DNA of 64,000 nt from JAWKJY01 sp041393535 (GTDB lineage Bacteria; Actinomycetota; Thermoleophilia; Gaiellales; Gaiellaceae): contig JAWKJY010000013.1 of NCBI GenBank assembly GCA_041393535.1, positions 1 to 64,000 of the forward strand, given 5' to 3'. Position 1 is the stretch's first letter. Every line of letters starts with the position of its first letter. The notes under the pieces are model-generated. The model was not told the origin of the DNA. It saw only the letters and a list, made by a program, of their open reading frames with translations, and did no database searches. Of this stretch, positions 42,854 through 51,634 are shown one piece after another. Made by a program: the position numbers and the translations under genes.

Positions 42854-43634
42854 GGAGGTAGGCGAAGCCGCTCGGCCAGGGCGGGAAGCCGCGGAGGAGC
42901 CCGCGCTTGCGCAGGTCGCGGAGCGTCGTCCAGCCGGCCTTCTCCTCGCCGAGCAGGTACTTGTCCGCCAGCCAGGCCGCGGCGACGCCGCGGATGTCGT
43001 CGCGCTGCTTCGCGATCCGCTGCAGCAGCTTCCAGTTGGCCCTCAGATCGCGGCGGACGAGGGCGGGGAAGGAGCGGGTGACGTCGCTCAGCACGCCGGC
43101 CTGGTAGCGCAGGATCCGGATCGGCGGGACGGAGGCGACGTAGGCGGTGAACGTGTAGGCGAACCGGTCGTCGGAGGTGCGCAGCTCGGGCACGCCGTCG
43201 CCGTCGAGGTCCTCGAGCGAGTGGCCGTAGTTCCCCCAGTCGACGACGACGCTCGAGTACGTCGTGCCGTCGAAGCGGTAGATCCGCGTGTACTCGCAGC
43301 AGTGCGCGCCGCCGGAGAACTGGTCGACGAGGACCTCGGGCTCGCCGTCCCCGTCGAGGTCCGTGACCGTCGCCCCGGTCGGCAGGCTCGCGTCGGGCTT
43401 GCCCTCCGCGTCGAGCAGCTTCTCGCTGAGCACGACCGTGCCGCTGCGCGCGACCGTCAGCGCGACGTTCCTCGCGAACGAGAACGACGCCTTGCGGAAC
43501 GTCACCGTCGCGGTCACCTGGCCGTCCGTGTCCGTCAGCCGCTTCAGCGGCGCGGCCGCGCTCGCCGCGCCGGCCCACAGGGTCGCTGCCGCAACCGCGG
43601 CGACGGCGACGGCTATCCCCCCACGTGCACGCAC
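42810..43634 (-). CDS. Secreted protein with VCBS/FG-GAP-like repeats, unknown
   Basis: The 274-residue protein starts with a signal peptide (GGIAVAVAAVAAATLWAGA, cut near ASAAA). It has two calcium-loop-like motifs, DLDGDGEPEVLVDQF and DLDGDGVPELRT, with SGGAHCCEYTRIYRF between, in a beta-propeller-like N-terminal half. The C-terminal 90 residues are helical and charged. Double-cysteine HCCEY motifs mark a family I know only as hypothetical secreted proteins. The GTG at 43634 shares a base with the pntB stop (TAGTG), so the two are translated from one message. Confidence 0.7.
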   Translation of the reverse strand: MRARGGIAVAVAAVAAATLWAGAASAAAPLKRLTDTDGQVTATVTFRKASFSFARNVALTVARSGTVVLSEKLLDAEGKPDASLPTGATVTDLDGDGEPEVLVDQFSGGAHCCEYTRIYRFDGTTYSSVVVDWGNYGHSLEDLDGDGVPELRTSDDRFAYTFTAYVASVPPIRILRYQAGVLSDVTRSFPALVRRDLRANWKLLQRIAKQRDDIRGVAAAWLADKYLLGEEKAGWTTLRDLRKRGLLRGFPPWPSGFAYLRELRAFLEQAGYAA

Positions 43635-45067
43635 TAGAGCTCCTTCGTCGCGGCGATCAGGCGCTCGACCGAGGCCTTCGCGTCTCCGAACAGCATGGCG
43701 CATTTCGGGTTCGTGTACAGCTCGTTGTCGACGCCGGCGAAGCCCGCCGCCATGCTCCGCTTGAGGACGACGACGTTCGCGGCCCGGTCGCAGTCGAGGA
43801 TCGGCATCCCGTAGAGCGGGCTCTCCGGGTTCGTCCGGGCGGCCGGGTTCGTCACGTCGTTCGCGCCGATCACGAGCGCGACGTCCGTGCGCGGGAACTC
43901 CGGGTTCGCCTCGTCCATGTCGAGCAGCTGCGGGTACGGCACGTTCGCCTCCGCGAGCAGCACGTTCATGTGGCCGGGCATCCGGCCGGCGACCGGGTGG
44001 ATCGCGTACTTCACCTGGACGCCGTTCCCCTCGAGGATCTCCGCGAGCTCGCGCACCGCGTGCTGCGCCTGGGCGACCGCGAGGCCGTAGCCCGGGACGA
44101 CCATCACCTGCTTCGCGTACATCATCATGACCGCGCAGTCGTCGGCCGTGACCTCGCGGACGGAGCCGCCGTCGCCGCTCGCCGCGGCGCCGCCGCCACC
44201 ACCGCCTCCGCCCGAGGGCGCCGCGCCGAACGCGCCGAAGAGGACGTTCGCGACGGATCGGTTCATCGCCTTGCCCATCAGGAGGGTGAGCAGCGTGCCG
44301 GAGGCGCCGACGAGCGTGCCGCCGATGATCAGCGCGTTGTTCTCGAGCACGAAGCCCGTCGAGGCGGCCGCGAGGCCGGTGAACGCGTTCAGGAACGAGA
44401 TCACGACGGGCATGTCCGCGCCGCCGATCGGCAGCACGGCGAGCACGCCGAGCGCGAGCGCGACCACGACGAGCAGCACGAGCCAGACGCCCTGGTCGGT
44501 CGCCGAGGCGAGCACGGCGAAGACGATCGCGAGGACGAAGAGCCCGGCGTTCACGACCTTCTGGCCGGAGAACATGATCGGCTTGCCGGGGAGGAGCTCC
44601 TGGAGCTTCGCGAACGCGATCAGGCTGCCCGAGAAGCTGATCGAGCCGATCAGCGCCGAGAACATGCTCGCCGCCACCGTCTGCCCGTCGATGTGGCCGG
44701 GCAGGGGCGAGAGCTTGTGGTACTCCGCGACCGCGATCAGGGCCGCCGCGCCGCCGCCGACGCCGTTGAACAGCGCCACCATCTGCGGCATCGCGGTCAT
44801 CTTCACCATGCGCGCCGAGGCGACGCCGATCACCGTGCCGACGACCATCCCGCCGATGATGATCCCGACCGAGCCGCCGTCCCACTCGATCGCCGGATGG
44901 AGGAAGGTGAAGACGATCGCGAGCGTCATGCCGGCCGCGGCGACGACGTTGCCCGAGCGTGCGGTCGCCGGGTTCGAGAGCCGCTTGATGCCGACGATCA
45001 GGCCGATCGCGGCGATGACGTACATCAGGTTGACGACGTTCGCCGAGAGCGCGAGCGGCAGGCTCAC
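43634..45067 (-). CDS. pntB: NAD(P) transhydrogenase subunit beta
   Basis: The 477-residue membrane protein has about nine hydrophobic segments in the first 260 residues. A cytoplasmic NADP-binding domain of 170 residues follows, with VMMMYAKQVMVVPGYGLAVAQ, VKYAIHPVAGRMPGHMNVLL, the DVALVIGANDVTNPAA motif and DCDRAANVVVLKRSMAAGFAG. It is the proton-conducting and NADP(H)-binding half of the energy-linked transhydrogenase that makes NADPH from NADH using the proton gradient. The start overlaps the pntA2 stop by four bases (ATGA). The three pnt genes run pntA, pntA2, pntB, the split-alpha arrangement known in other actinobacteria. Confidence 0.95.
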   Translation of the reverse strand: MSLPLALSANVVNLMYVIAAIGLIVGIKRLSNPATARSGNVVAAAGMTLAIVFTFLHPAIEWDGGSVGIIIGGMVVGTVIGVASARMVKMTAMPQMVALFNGVGGGAAALIAVAEYHKLSPLPGHIDGQTVAASMFSALIGSISFSGSLIAFAKLQELLPGKPIMFSGQKVVNAGLFVLAIVFAVLASATDQGVWLVLLVVVALALGVLAVLPIGGADMPVVISFLNAFTGLAAASTGFVLENNALIIGGTLVGASGTLLTLLMGKAMNRSVANVLFGAFGAAPSGGGGGGGGAAASGDGGSVREVTADDCAVMMMYAKQVMVVPGYGLAVAQAQHAVRELAEILEGNGVQVKYAIHPVAGRMPGHMNVLLAEANVPYPQLLDMDEANPEFPRTDVALVIGANDVTNPAARTNPESPLYGMPILDCDRAANVVVLKRSMAAGFAGVDNELYTNPKCAMLFGDAKASVERLIAATKEL

Positions 45068-45393
45068 TGCTCGCCCCCTTCGCGATCGCCCGGCTTCTTC
45101 TTGAACATCTCGAGCATCCGGTCGGTGACGAGGAAGCCGCCCACGACGTTCACCGTCGCGAAGACGACGGCGACGAACGCGACCACCTGCTCGAGCGCCG
45201 AGTCGGCCGTTCCCGCGACGATCATCGCGCCCACGAGCACGATCCCGTGGATCGCGTTCGTGCCGGACATCAGCGGCGTGTGCAGGAGCGCCGGCACGCG
45301 GCCGATCAGCTCGATCCCCAGGAACACCGAGACCGCGAAGATCGTCAGGCTCGCGATCAGCTCGGGGTTCAGGCCTGCGAGGACGACGCTCAC
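45064..45393 (-). CDS. NAD(P) transhydrogenase subunit alpha 2 (membrane part)
   Basis: The 109-residue protein has three hydrophobic segments (LIASLTIFAVSVFLGIELIG, AIHGIVLVGAMIVAG, VVAFVAVVFATVNVVGGFLVT) and a charged C-terminus. It matches the membrane-spanning C-terminal part of single-chain alpha subunits. It is sometimes called PntAB or PntA2, and I give no symbol because names differ. The start is ATG 45393. It overlaps pntB by four bases and lies 57 bases after pntA. Confidence 0.93.
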   Translation of the reverse strand: MSVVLAGLNPELIASLTIFAVSVFLGIELIGRVPALLHTPLMSGTNAIHGIVLVGAMIVAGTADSALEQVVAFVAVVFATVNVVGGFLVTDRMLEMFKKKPGDREGGEQ

Positions 45394-45450
45394 TGGCAGC
45401 CTCCGTGTCTCATCGGGGACGATCTGCGCCGCAGCGCGGGGCGTGCCGCA

Positions 45451-46560
45451 TCAGCCGATCGGCGCCTTCCGGACCGCGCCGCCGTGCGCGACGCACGTCT
45501 CGCGGGTGATCTCGTCGTCGAAGTCGAGCACGAGCTGCCCGTCCTTCACGAGGTGCTGGAGGAGCGCAGCGACGTTGCGGGAGTACATCTGGCTCGCATG
45601 GGCGGGCATCGTCGAGGGGAGGTTGAGCAGCCCGACGATCGTGACGCCGTGCGCGACGATCACCTCGCCGCGCCGGGTGAGCGCGCAGTTGCCGCCCGTC
45701 TCGGCGGCGAGGTCGACGATCACCGAGCCGGGCTTCATCCCCCTGACGGCGTCCTCGGTGACGAGCAGCGGCGCCGGGCGGCCCGGGATCGCGGCCGTCG
45801 TGATCACCGCGTCCGAGGCGGCGCAGTGGACGGCGAGCTGCTCCTGCTCCTGCCGGTGCTGCTCCTCGCTCAGCTCGGCCGCGTAGCCGCCAGCCGCCTC
45901 CGCGCCGTGGACGTCGAGCGAGACGAACGTCGCGCCGAGGCTCTCGACCTGCTCGCGCACGACGGGGCGCGTGTCGAAGGCGGAGACGACGGCGCCGAGC
46001 CGGCGCGCGGTCGCGATCGCCTGCAGGCCCGCGACACCGGCGCCGAGGATCAGCACCTTGGAGGGCGGGATCGTGCCGGCGGCGGTCGTGAGCATCGGGA
46101 AGAAGCGGGTCGCGTGCTCGGCGGCGAGCAGCGTCGCCTTGTAGCCGGCGACGGTCGCCTGCGACGAGAGCACGTCCATCGACTGCGCCCGCGAGATGCG
46201 GGGGATCGCGTCCATCGAGAACGCCGTCACGCCGCGGGCGGCGAGCGAGGTCGTCGGCTCGGCGTCGACGAGCGGCGCGAGGAGCGAGATCAGCACCTGT
46301 CCGCTGCGCCCGAGCGCGACCTCCTCGGCCGTCGGGCGCTGGATCCGCGCGACGACGTCGGCCTCGCCGTACATGGTCGCGGCGTCCGCGACGCGTGCGC
46401 CCGCCTGCTCGTAGAGCGCGTCGGGGAAGCCGGCCGCCTCGCCCGCGCCCCGCTCGACGACGAGCTCGAGGCCGAGCTTCTGCAGGCGCCCGATCGTCTC
46501 GGGCACGATCGCGACCCGGCGCTCGCCGGCCGCGGACTCACGCGCGACGCCCAGCTTCAT
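45451..46560 (-). CDS. pntA: NAD(P) transhydrogenase subunit alpha 1 (NAD-binding part)
   Basis: The 369-residue soluble protein binds NAD(H), with VLILGAGVAGLQAIATARRLGA as its dinucleotide fold. It belongs with alanine dehydrogenase and has the N-terminal domain KLGVARESAAGERRVAIVPE. The C-terminal GVTIVGLLNLPSTMPAHASQ is typical of pntA proteins. TACACT at 46573-46568 lies seven bases before the ATG, which reads as a leaderless start. It is the first gene of the pnt operon, and the secreted VCBS-like gene and perhaps the polysaccharide deacetylase follow on the same strand. Confidence 0.95.
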   Translation of the reverse strand: MKLGVARESAAGERRVAIVPETIGRLQKLGLELVVERGAGEAAGFPDALYEQAGARVADAATMYGEADVVARIQRPTAEEVALGRSGQVLISLLAPLVDAEPTTSLAARGVTAFSMDAIPRISRAQSMDVLSSQATVAGYKATLLAAEHATRFFPMLTTAAGTIPPSKVLILGAGVAGLQAIATARRLGAVVSAFDTRPVVREQVESLGATFVSLDVHGAEAAGGYAAELSEEQHRQEQEQLAVHCAASDAVITTAAIPGRPAPLLVTEDAVRGMKPGSVIVDLAAETGGNCALTRRGEVIVAHGVTIVGLLNLPSTMPAHASQMYSRNVAALLQHLVKDGQLVLDFDDEITRETCVAHGGAVRKAPIG

Positions 46561-46567
46561 CGGCGTG

Positions 46568-46573
46568 AGTGTA
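46568..46573 (-). promoter_or_regulatory. -10 element TACACT of the pnt operon
   Basis: TACACT ends seven bases before the pntA ATG and no ribosome-binding site lies between. A divergent -10 element for the MFS gene (TAGCGT, 46621-46626) lies 48 bases away. Confidence 0.5.
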
Positions 46574-46620
46574 TTGGCTCGGGCCCCGAGCGGGCCGGGC
46601 CGGCGCGCACACGCGCGCAG

Positions 46621-46626
46621 TAGCGT
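46621..46626 (+). promoter_or_regulatory. -10 element TAGCGT of the MFS gene
   Basis: TAGCGT ends eight bases before the GTG at 46635. No ribosome-binding site is seen, so the start at 46635 is chosen over earlier in-frame codons. Confidence 0.45.
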
Positions 46627-46634
46627 CTGGTGTC

Positions 46635-47795
46635 GTGCCTCGCCGACCCGTGCTCGCGCTGTTCTGGGCGCTCGTCGCGAACCAGGCGGCGACGCTCGTC
46701 CTCTCGCCGATCCTCGTCGAGATCGCGCGCGACTTCGACGTCTCCGTCTCGGCCGCCGGGCAGCTCCGCGCCATCGCCGGCGCGATCTCGGGCGTCGCGG
46801 CCCTCGCGCTCGGCGCGGTCGCCGGCCGGCTGGGGCTGAAGCGGACGCTGCTCGGCGGGCTCGCGCTGCTCGCGCTCGCCGCGGGGCTGAGCGCGGCGGC
46901 ACCGTCGTTCGCCGTGCTCGCGGCCGCCCAGGCGCTCGGCGGCCTCTCGATCGCGCTCGTGCAGGCGTCCGCCGTCGCGGGCGTCACCGTCTGGGTGCCG
47001 CTCGAGCACCGGGCCCGCGCGCTCTCGTGGATCCTTCCGGGTCAGTCCGCGGCCTGGATCGCCGGGATGCCGCTGATCGGGCTGGTCGGCGGGCTCTCGT
47101 GGCGCTACGCCTTCCTCGTGGTGCCGCTCGCGGCCGCGCTGCCCGCGCTCGCGCTCGGCACGACGCTCGCGCCGACGGCGGCGCGGGCCACGTCCGCCCG
47201 TGCCGATCTGCTCGACCTCGCGCGGGATCGCGTGGTGCGCGCGTGGGCCTTCGGGGAGCTGTGCGCGTACGCCGCCGCGGGCGGCACGACGGTCTACCTC
47301 GGCGCCCTCCTGATCGAGACGTACGACGTCTCGCTGCTCGTCGCCGGGCTCGTGCTCGGGCTCGCGATGCTCGCCTACCTGCCCGGCTCGCTGCTCTTCC
47401 GCCGCTGGATCGACGCCGCGTCGCAGCGGCTGCTGATCGGGCTCGGGCTCGCGGGCGCGGCGACGGCCGCGCTGATCGGGGCGCTGCGCCCGTCGGTCGT
47501 CGTCACCGCCGGCCTGGTCGTCGCCTTCATGTTCGTCAACGCCGGCCGCACGATCTCGGGCAGCGCGTTCGGGCTCGACGCGGCGCCGAGCCGCGCCGTC
47601 GCGATCATGGGCGTGCGCACCGGGATGATCCAGTTCGGCTACCTGGTCGGCGGCGGCCTCGGCGGCGTCGCCCTGCACGCGGGCGGCTACGCGGCGACCG
47701 GCGCGACCTTCGCCACCCTCTACGTCCTGGGCGTCCTGCCCCACGTCGCGCTGCGGCGCGGGTCGGCCCGCGCTGCCGCCACGGGGGGCGGGTAG
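46635..47795 (+). CDS. MFS transporter
   Basis: The 386-residue protein has twelve hydrophobic segments, starting with VLALFWALVANQAATLVL, and the major-facilitator pattern GRLGLKRTLLGGLALLALAAG after helix 2. A long loop after helix 6 (RATSARADLLDLARDRVV) is typical of the family. It resembles drug/proton antiporters of the AraJ/CynX type, but the substrate is not visible. A -10 element eight bases before the GTG at 46635 supports this start. It is followed at nine bases by a DUF6457 gene with its own -10 element. Confidence 0.9.
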   Translation: MPRRPVLALFWALVANQAATLVLSPILVEIARDFDVSVSAAGQLRAIAGAISGVAALALGAVAGRLGLKRTLLGGLALLALAAGLSAAAPSFAVLAAAQALGGLSIALVQASAVAGVTVWVPLEHRARALSWILPGQSAAWIAGMPLIGLVGGLSWRYAFLVVPLAAALPALALGTTLAPTAARATSARADLLDLARDRVVRAWAFGELCAYAAAGGTTVYLGALLIETYDVSLLVAGLVLGLAMLAYLPGSLLFRRWIDAASQRLLIGLGLAGAATAALIGALRPSVVVTAGLVVAFMFVNAGRTISGSAFGLDAAPSRAVAIMGVRTGMIQFGYLVGGGLGGVALHAGGYAATGATFATLYVLGVLPHVALRRGSARAAATGGG

Positions 47796-47804
47796 GCTGG
47801 GCGC

Positions 47805-48056
47805 ATGGACGACTGGCTGACGGCCGCCCGCGATCGGCTCGCCGCCGCCGCGGGCGACGACCCGGCCGCGTACGGGCTGACGCAGGCCGAGGTCGACGCG
47901 CTGCTCGACCTCGCCCGCGTCGCGGCGCACGAGAGCGGGCAGCGGACGAACGCCCCGCTCGCGTGCTTCCTGGCGGGCGTCGCGCTCGGCCGCAACGAGT
48001 CGGCCGCGCTGGCCGACCTGGTCGCGGCCGCGGTCGGCGACGCCGCGTCCTCGTAG
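47805..48056 (+). CDS. DUF6457-like small protein
   Basis: The 83-residue all-helical protein (MDDWLTAARDRLAAAAG, then LLDLARVAAHESGQRTNAPLACFLAGVALGR) matches DUF6457, a small family often found fused to or next to molybdopterin-related genes. No such gene is near here. It has its own -10 element TAGGCT (47793-47798) six bases before the ATG, so it need not be co-transcribed with the MFS gene. Function unknown. Confidence 0.8.
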   Translation: MDDWLTAARDRLAAAAGDDPAAYGLTQAEVDALLDLARVAAHESGQRTNAPLACFLAGVALGRNESAALADLVAAAVGDAASS

Positions 48057-48120
48057 CGGCCGCGCGACGTGTCACGATGGCCTGGAGCGCCGCCGGACGC
48101 GGCGTGCCCGAGGCGATGCC

Positions 48121-50199
48121 GTGCCCGCGCTGACCACGCCGCCGATCACGATCCTGGAGGGATCGACGTTCTGCGTGTGCGACGAGCGGGGCGACATCGA
48201 GGAGCCGATGCACGGGCTCTTCGCCGAGGACACGCGCTTCCTCTCGCGGCTCGTCCTGACCGTGAACGGCGAGCGGCCGCCGCTGCTCACGTACGGCAAG
48301 GTCGAGTACTTCTCCGCCTCCTTCTGGCTCCGCAACCCGGTCGTCGGCGGGCTGGAGCAGGACGAGGTCTCGATCTCGCGCCGCCGCTTCGTCGGCGACG
48401 CGATGCAGGAGGTCGTCGTCCTCGAGAACCACGCGACCCGGGCCGTGGAGCTCGAGCTCGCGCTCGAGCTGGCGAGCGACTTCGCGGACGTCTTCCGCGT
48501 GAAGGAGTACGACTTCGCGCTCGGCGACCCGCGGCACGCGCGCCCGCTGCCGCCGTCCGTCGAGCCGCGCCACGACGCTGGCGCGAACGCGCTCGTCTTC
48601 GTCGATCCCGGCGCGTACCCGGGCCGGACGCAGGTGCTCCTCTCGCGCGCCGGCCGGATCGACGGCGGCCGCGTCTCCTTCGACGTCGCGCTCGCGCCGC
48701 GCGGCCGCTGGGAGCTGCGCGTCGACGTCGTCCCCGCCCCCGACGGGCGCGAGCCGTCGCGCGGCGTCGTCGAGCGGCGCTTCGGCGAGGAGCTCGCGCG
48801 CGTGCGCGAGTCGCTCGCCGCCTGGCACCTGCGCGTGCCCCAGCTGCGCACGAGCTGGGACGAGCTCGCGCACGCGTTCTCCCGCTCGGTCGCCGACCTC
48901 GCCTCGCTGCGCATGGACGCCGACGGCGCGGGCCAGCTCCCGGCCGCCGGGATGCCCTGGTTCATGGCGGTGTTCGGCCGCGACACGCTGATCACGTGCC
49001 TGCAGACGCTCCTCTTCGGGCCCGAGCTCGCCACGACCGCGCTGCGCGTGCTGGCGCAGCTGCAGGCGGTCGAGGACGATCCCGAGCTGGACGCCGAGCC
49101 GGGGAAGATCGTCCACGAGGTGCGCCACGGCAAGGGCGCCGACGCCTGGTTCGGCCGCTACTACGGCTCGGTCGACGCGACGCCGCTGTTCCTCGTCCTG
49201 CTCTCGGAGGTGTGGCGCTGGACGGACGACGCGGACCTCGTCCGCGAGCTGCGCGGGCCGGCGCTCGCAGCGCTCGCGTGGATCGACGAGCACGGCGACC
49301 TCGACGGCGACGGGTTCGTCGAGTACCGCCGTCGGTCGAGCCGCGGCCTGGTGACGCAGTCGTGGAAGGACTCGTGGGACTCGCAGCTGTTCGCCGACGG
49401 CTCGCTCGCCGAGGGGCCGATCGCCCCGTGCGAGGTGCAGGGCTACGTCCACGACGCGAAGCTGCGGCTGGCCGAGCTCGCGCGAGAGGTGTGGCGCGAG
49501 CGGGAGCTGGCCGAGCGCCTCGAGCGGGACGCGGCCGAGCTGCGGGCGCGCTTCGACGCGGCGTTCTGGTGCGAGGGGCGCGGCGGCTACTTCGCCCTCG
49601 CGCTCGACGGGCGCAAGCGGCGCGTCGACTCGCTCTGCTCGAACATCGGCCACCTGCTCTGGAGCGGGATCGTCGAGCCGCATCGCGTCGACCAGGTCGT
49701 CGACCGGCTGATGGGCGAGGGGCTGTGGTCCGGCTGGGGCGTGCGGACGATGTCGTCGCTCGACGCCGGCTTCAACCCGCTCGCCTACCACAACGGCACC
49801 GTCTGGCCCCACGACAACTCCCTGATCGCCTGGGGGCTGGCGCGGGCCGGCCGCTGGCCCGAGGCCCACCGGATCCTGCGCCGCCTGCTGGCCGCCGCGG
49901 CCGAGTTCGGCTACCAGCTGCCCGAGGTGTTCTCCGGCTTCACCCGCTCCGAGACCCCCTTCCCGATCCCGTACCCGACCGCCTGCACCCCCCAGGCTTG
50001 GGCGGCGGGGACGCCAGTGCTGCTGCTCCGGCTCCTGCTCGGGCTGGAGCCCGACCGGCGCCGGCACCTGCTGACGACGACGGCCCCGACCGACGTCCCG
50101 GCCTGGGCGGGAGCCGTGCGGCTCGCGGGCGTGCGGGCGTTCGGGCGGCCGTGGGACGTCCGCCTCGACGGCGGGCGCGTCACGGTCCAGCCGGCCTGA
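48121..50199 (+). CDS. Glycogen-debranching-type amylo-alpha-1,6-glucosidase
   Basis: The 692-residue protein combines an N-terminal GDE-type beta domain (CDERGDIEEPMHGLFAEDTRF) with an alpha/alpha-barrel catalytic domain. Signature strings include AAGMPWFMAVFGRDTLITCLQ, QSWKDSWDSQ and YHNGTVWPHDNSLIAWGL, which carry the acidic catalytic residues of this family. The enzyme would act on glycogen or other branched glucans in the cytoplasm, since no signal peptide is seen. It starts at GTG 48121 and is followed by a GT4 glycosyltransferase, suggesting a carbohydrate-storage or compatible-solute unit. Confidence 0.92.
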   Translation: MPALTTPPITILEGSTFCVCDERGDIEEPMHGLFAEDTRFLSRLVLTVNGERPPLLTYGKVEYFSASFWLRNPVVGGLEQDEVSISRRRFVGDAMQEVVVLENHATRAVELELALELASDFADVFRVKEYDFALGDPRHARPLPPSVEPRHDAGANALVFVDPGAYPGRTQVLLSRAGRIDGGRVSFDVALAPRGRWELRVDVVPAPDGREPSRGVVERRFGEELARVRESLAAWHLRVPQLRTSWDELAHAFSRSVADLASLRMDADGAGQLPAAGMPWFMAVFGRDTLITCLQTLLFGPELATTALRVLAQLQAVEDDPELDAEPGKIVHEVRHGKGADAWFGRYYGSVDATPLFLVLLSEVWRWTDDADLVRELRGPALAALAWIDEHGDLDGDGFVEYRRRSSRGLVTQSWKDSWDSQLFADGSLAEGPIAPCEVQGYVHDAKLRLAELAREVWRERELAERLERDAAELRARFDAAFWCEGRGGYFALALDGRKRRVDSLCSNIGHLLWSGIVEPHRVDQVVDRLMGEGLWSGWGVRTMSSLDAGFNPLAYHNGTVWPHDNSLIAWGLARAGRWPEAHRILRRLLAAAAEFGYQLPEVFSGFTRSETPFPIPYPTACTPQAWAAGTPVLLLRLLLGLEPDRRRHLLTTTAPTDVPAWAGAVRLAGVRAFGRPWDVRLDGGRVTVQPA

Positions 50200-50234
50200 C
50201 GGACGCGCGCCGCGGGCCGGAGGGCGCGGGCGCC

Positions 50235-50240
50235 TACGAT
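50235..50240 (+). promoter_or_regulatory. -10 element TACGAT of the GT4 gene
   Basis: TACGAT ends six bases before the GTG at 50247, with no ribosome-binding site, suggesting independent leaderless transcription despite the 47-base gap to the preceding gene. Confidence 0.45.
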
Positions 50241-50246
50241 GGGTCG

Positions 50247-51284
50247 GTGCGGGTCGGGTTGCTCAGCCCGGTGTGGTTCCCCGTCCCCCCGGACGGGTAC
50301 GGGGGGATCGAGTGGATCGTCGCGATCCTCGCGGACGGCCTCGTCGACGCCGGCCACGACGTGACGCTCGTCGCCGCCGGCGACTCCGGCACGCGCGCGC
50401 GGCTCGTCTCCGTCTACCCGGAGGCGCCGTCGGAGCGGATCGGCCAGACCCAGCCCGAGCTGCGCCACGCGCTCGCCGGCTACGCGCTCGCCCGGGAGGG
50501 GGCCTTCGACGTCGTCTCCGACCACTCCGGCCCTCTCGGCGCCGCGCTCGCCGGCACCTGCTCCGTCCCCGTGCTCCACACCGTCCACGGGGCGCTCGAC
50601 GGCGAGGACGGCGAGGCGTACCGCGCAGTCGTCCGCGTCGCGCCGCGCGTCGGGCTCGTCTCGCTCTCGCTGAACCAGCGCCGGCCCGCGCCCGGCCTCC
50701 CCTGGGTGGCCAACTGCCCGAACGCGATCGACCTCGACGCGTACCCGTACTCGCCCGCGCGGGGCGACTACCTGCTCTTCGTCGGTCGGATGGGCCACGA
50801 CAAGGGCGCGCACCGGGCGATCGAGGTCGCGCGGGAGCTCGGTGCGCCGCTCCTGATCGCCGGCAAGGCGCGTGAGGCGGACGAGCGGGCGTACTTCGAG
50901 GGCGAGGTCCGCCCGCGCCTCGGCGACGGGGTCGAGTACCTGGGCGAGGTCGACCACGCGCGCAAGGTCGAGCTGCTCCAGGGGGCGCGCGCGACGCTCT
51001 TCCCGATCGACTGGGAGGAGCCGTTCGGCCTCGTCATGGTCGAGTCGCTGGCCTGCGGGACGCCGGTGGTCGCGACGCGCCGGGGCGCCGTCCCGGAGGT
51101 GCTCGAGGACGGCGAGGGCGGGATCGTCGTCGAAACGGTCGCGGCGATGGCTGCCGCGGTCGAGTGCGCGGACGCGATCGAGTCCGCGACGTGCCGCCGG
51201 GTTGCGGAGGAGCGCTTCGGTGCGAGCCGCATGGTCGCCGACTACCTGACCGCCTTCGAGCTCGCGCTCGCCCGCGGGGCGTGA
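50247..51284 (+). CDS. GT4-family glycosyltransferase
   Basis: The 345-residue enzyme has a GT-B fold. It starts RVGLLSPVWFPVPPDGYGGIE and has the nucleotide-sugar-binding C-terminal half, with LFVGRMGHDKGAHRAIEVAREL, DGVEYLGEVDHARKVELLQGA and FPIDWEEPFGLVMVESLACGTPVV, the family E-x7-E motif. The donor and acceptor are unknown. Retaining glycogen/trehalose or cell-surface glycan synthesis would fit the debranching-type neighbour. The GTG at 50247 is preferred because of TACGAT before it. Confidence 0.9.
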   Translation: MRVGLLSPVWFPVPPDGYGGIEWIVAILADGLVDAGHDVTLVAAGDSGTRARLVSVYPEAPSERIGQTQPELRHALAGYALAREGAFDVVSDHSGPLGAALAGTCSVPVLHTVHGALDGEDGEAYRAVVRVAPRVGLVSLSLNQRRPAPGLPWVANCPNAIDLDAYPYSPARGDYLLFVGRMGHDKGAHRAIEVARELGAPLLIAGKAREADERAYFEGEVRPRLGDGVEYLGEVDHARKVELLQGARATLFPIDWEEPFGLVMVESLACGTPVVATRRGAVPEVLEDGEGGIVVETVAAMAAAVECADAIESATCRRVAEERFGASRMVADYLTAFELALARGA

Positions 51285-51634
51285 GGGACCGCGGGGCCGA
51301 CCTCGTGCGCCGGCCGTCGGCGGCCGATCCCGAGCGGCGCGGCTCCTGCGCGTCGCGCGCCCCGCGACGGGCGGCTCTCGGCCGGTGGACGAGTCGGCGC
51401 GCTTCCGGCAGGGTCCGGCTGCACACCCGTGACGGTTTCGCCGCTACGCTCGAAAGCGGGTGGAGGCGCGGGGTGGCCCCTCGGGCGGCCGGAGGGGACA
51501 TGGCCGTTTCGGGCGGCGCGGGCAGCGGCCGGGCGACGGTGCGGCCGGACACGTCGCCGCGGGCGCGCGGCGGGCTCACCCTCCCGGCGGGCGCGATCCG
51601 CCGGGAGCCCGGTCTACACTCGGACGGCCGCAGC
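51285..51634 (+). other. Long leader region upstream of the CSLREA gene
   Basis: This 350-base gap has no convincing gene. It contains copy 2 of the dispersed repeat (51385-51480) and TACACT (51615-51620), a likely -10 element 14 bases before the ATG at 51635. Confidence 0.5.
51385..51480 (+). repeat. Dispersed ~100-bp element, copy 2
   Basis: This 96-base copy shares CGCGCTTCCGGCA, ACACCCGTGACG, CGCTACGCTCG (TACGCT at 51445-51450), GCGGGTGGAGGC and GGGGTGGCCCC with the copies at 37394 and 57096. The match to copy 1 is about three bases in four over the full length, by eye. It reads toward the CSLREA gene 155 bases downstream. Confidence 0.6.
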
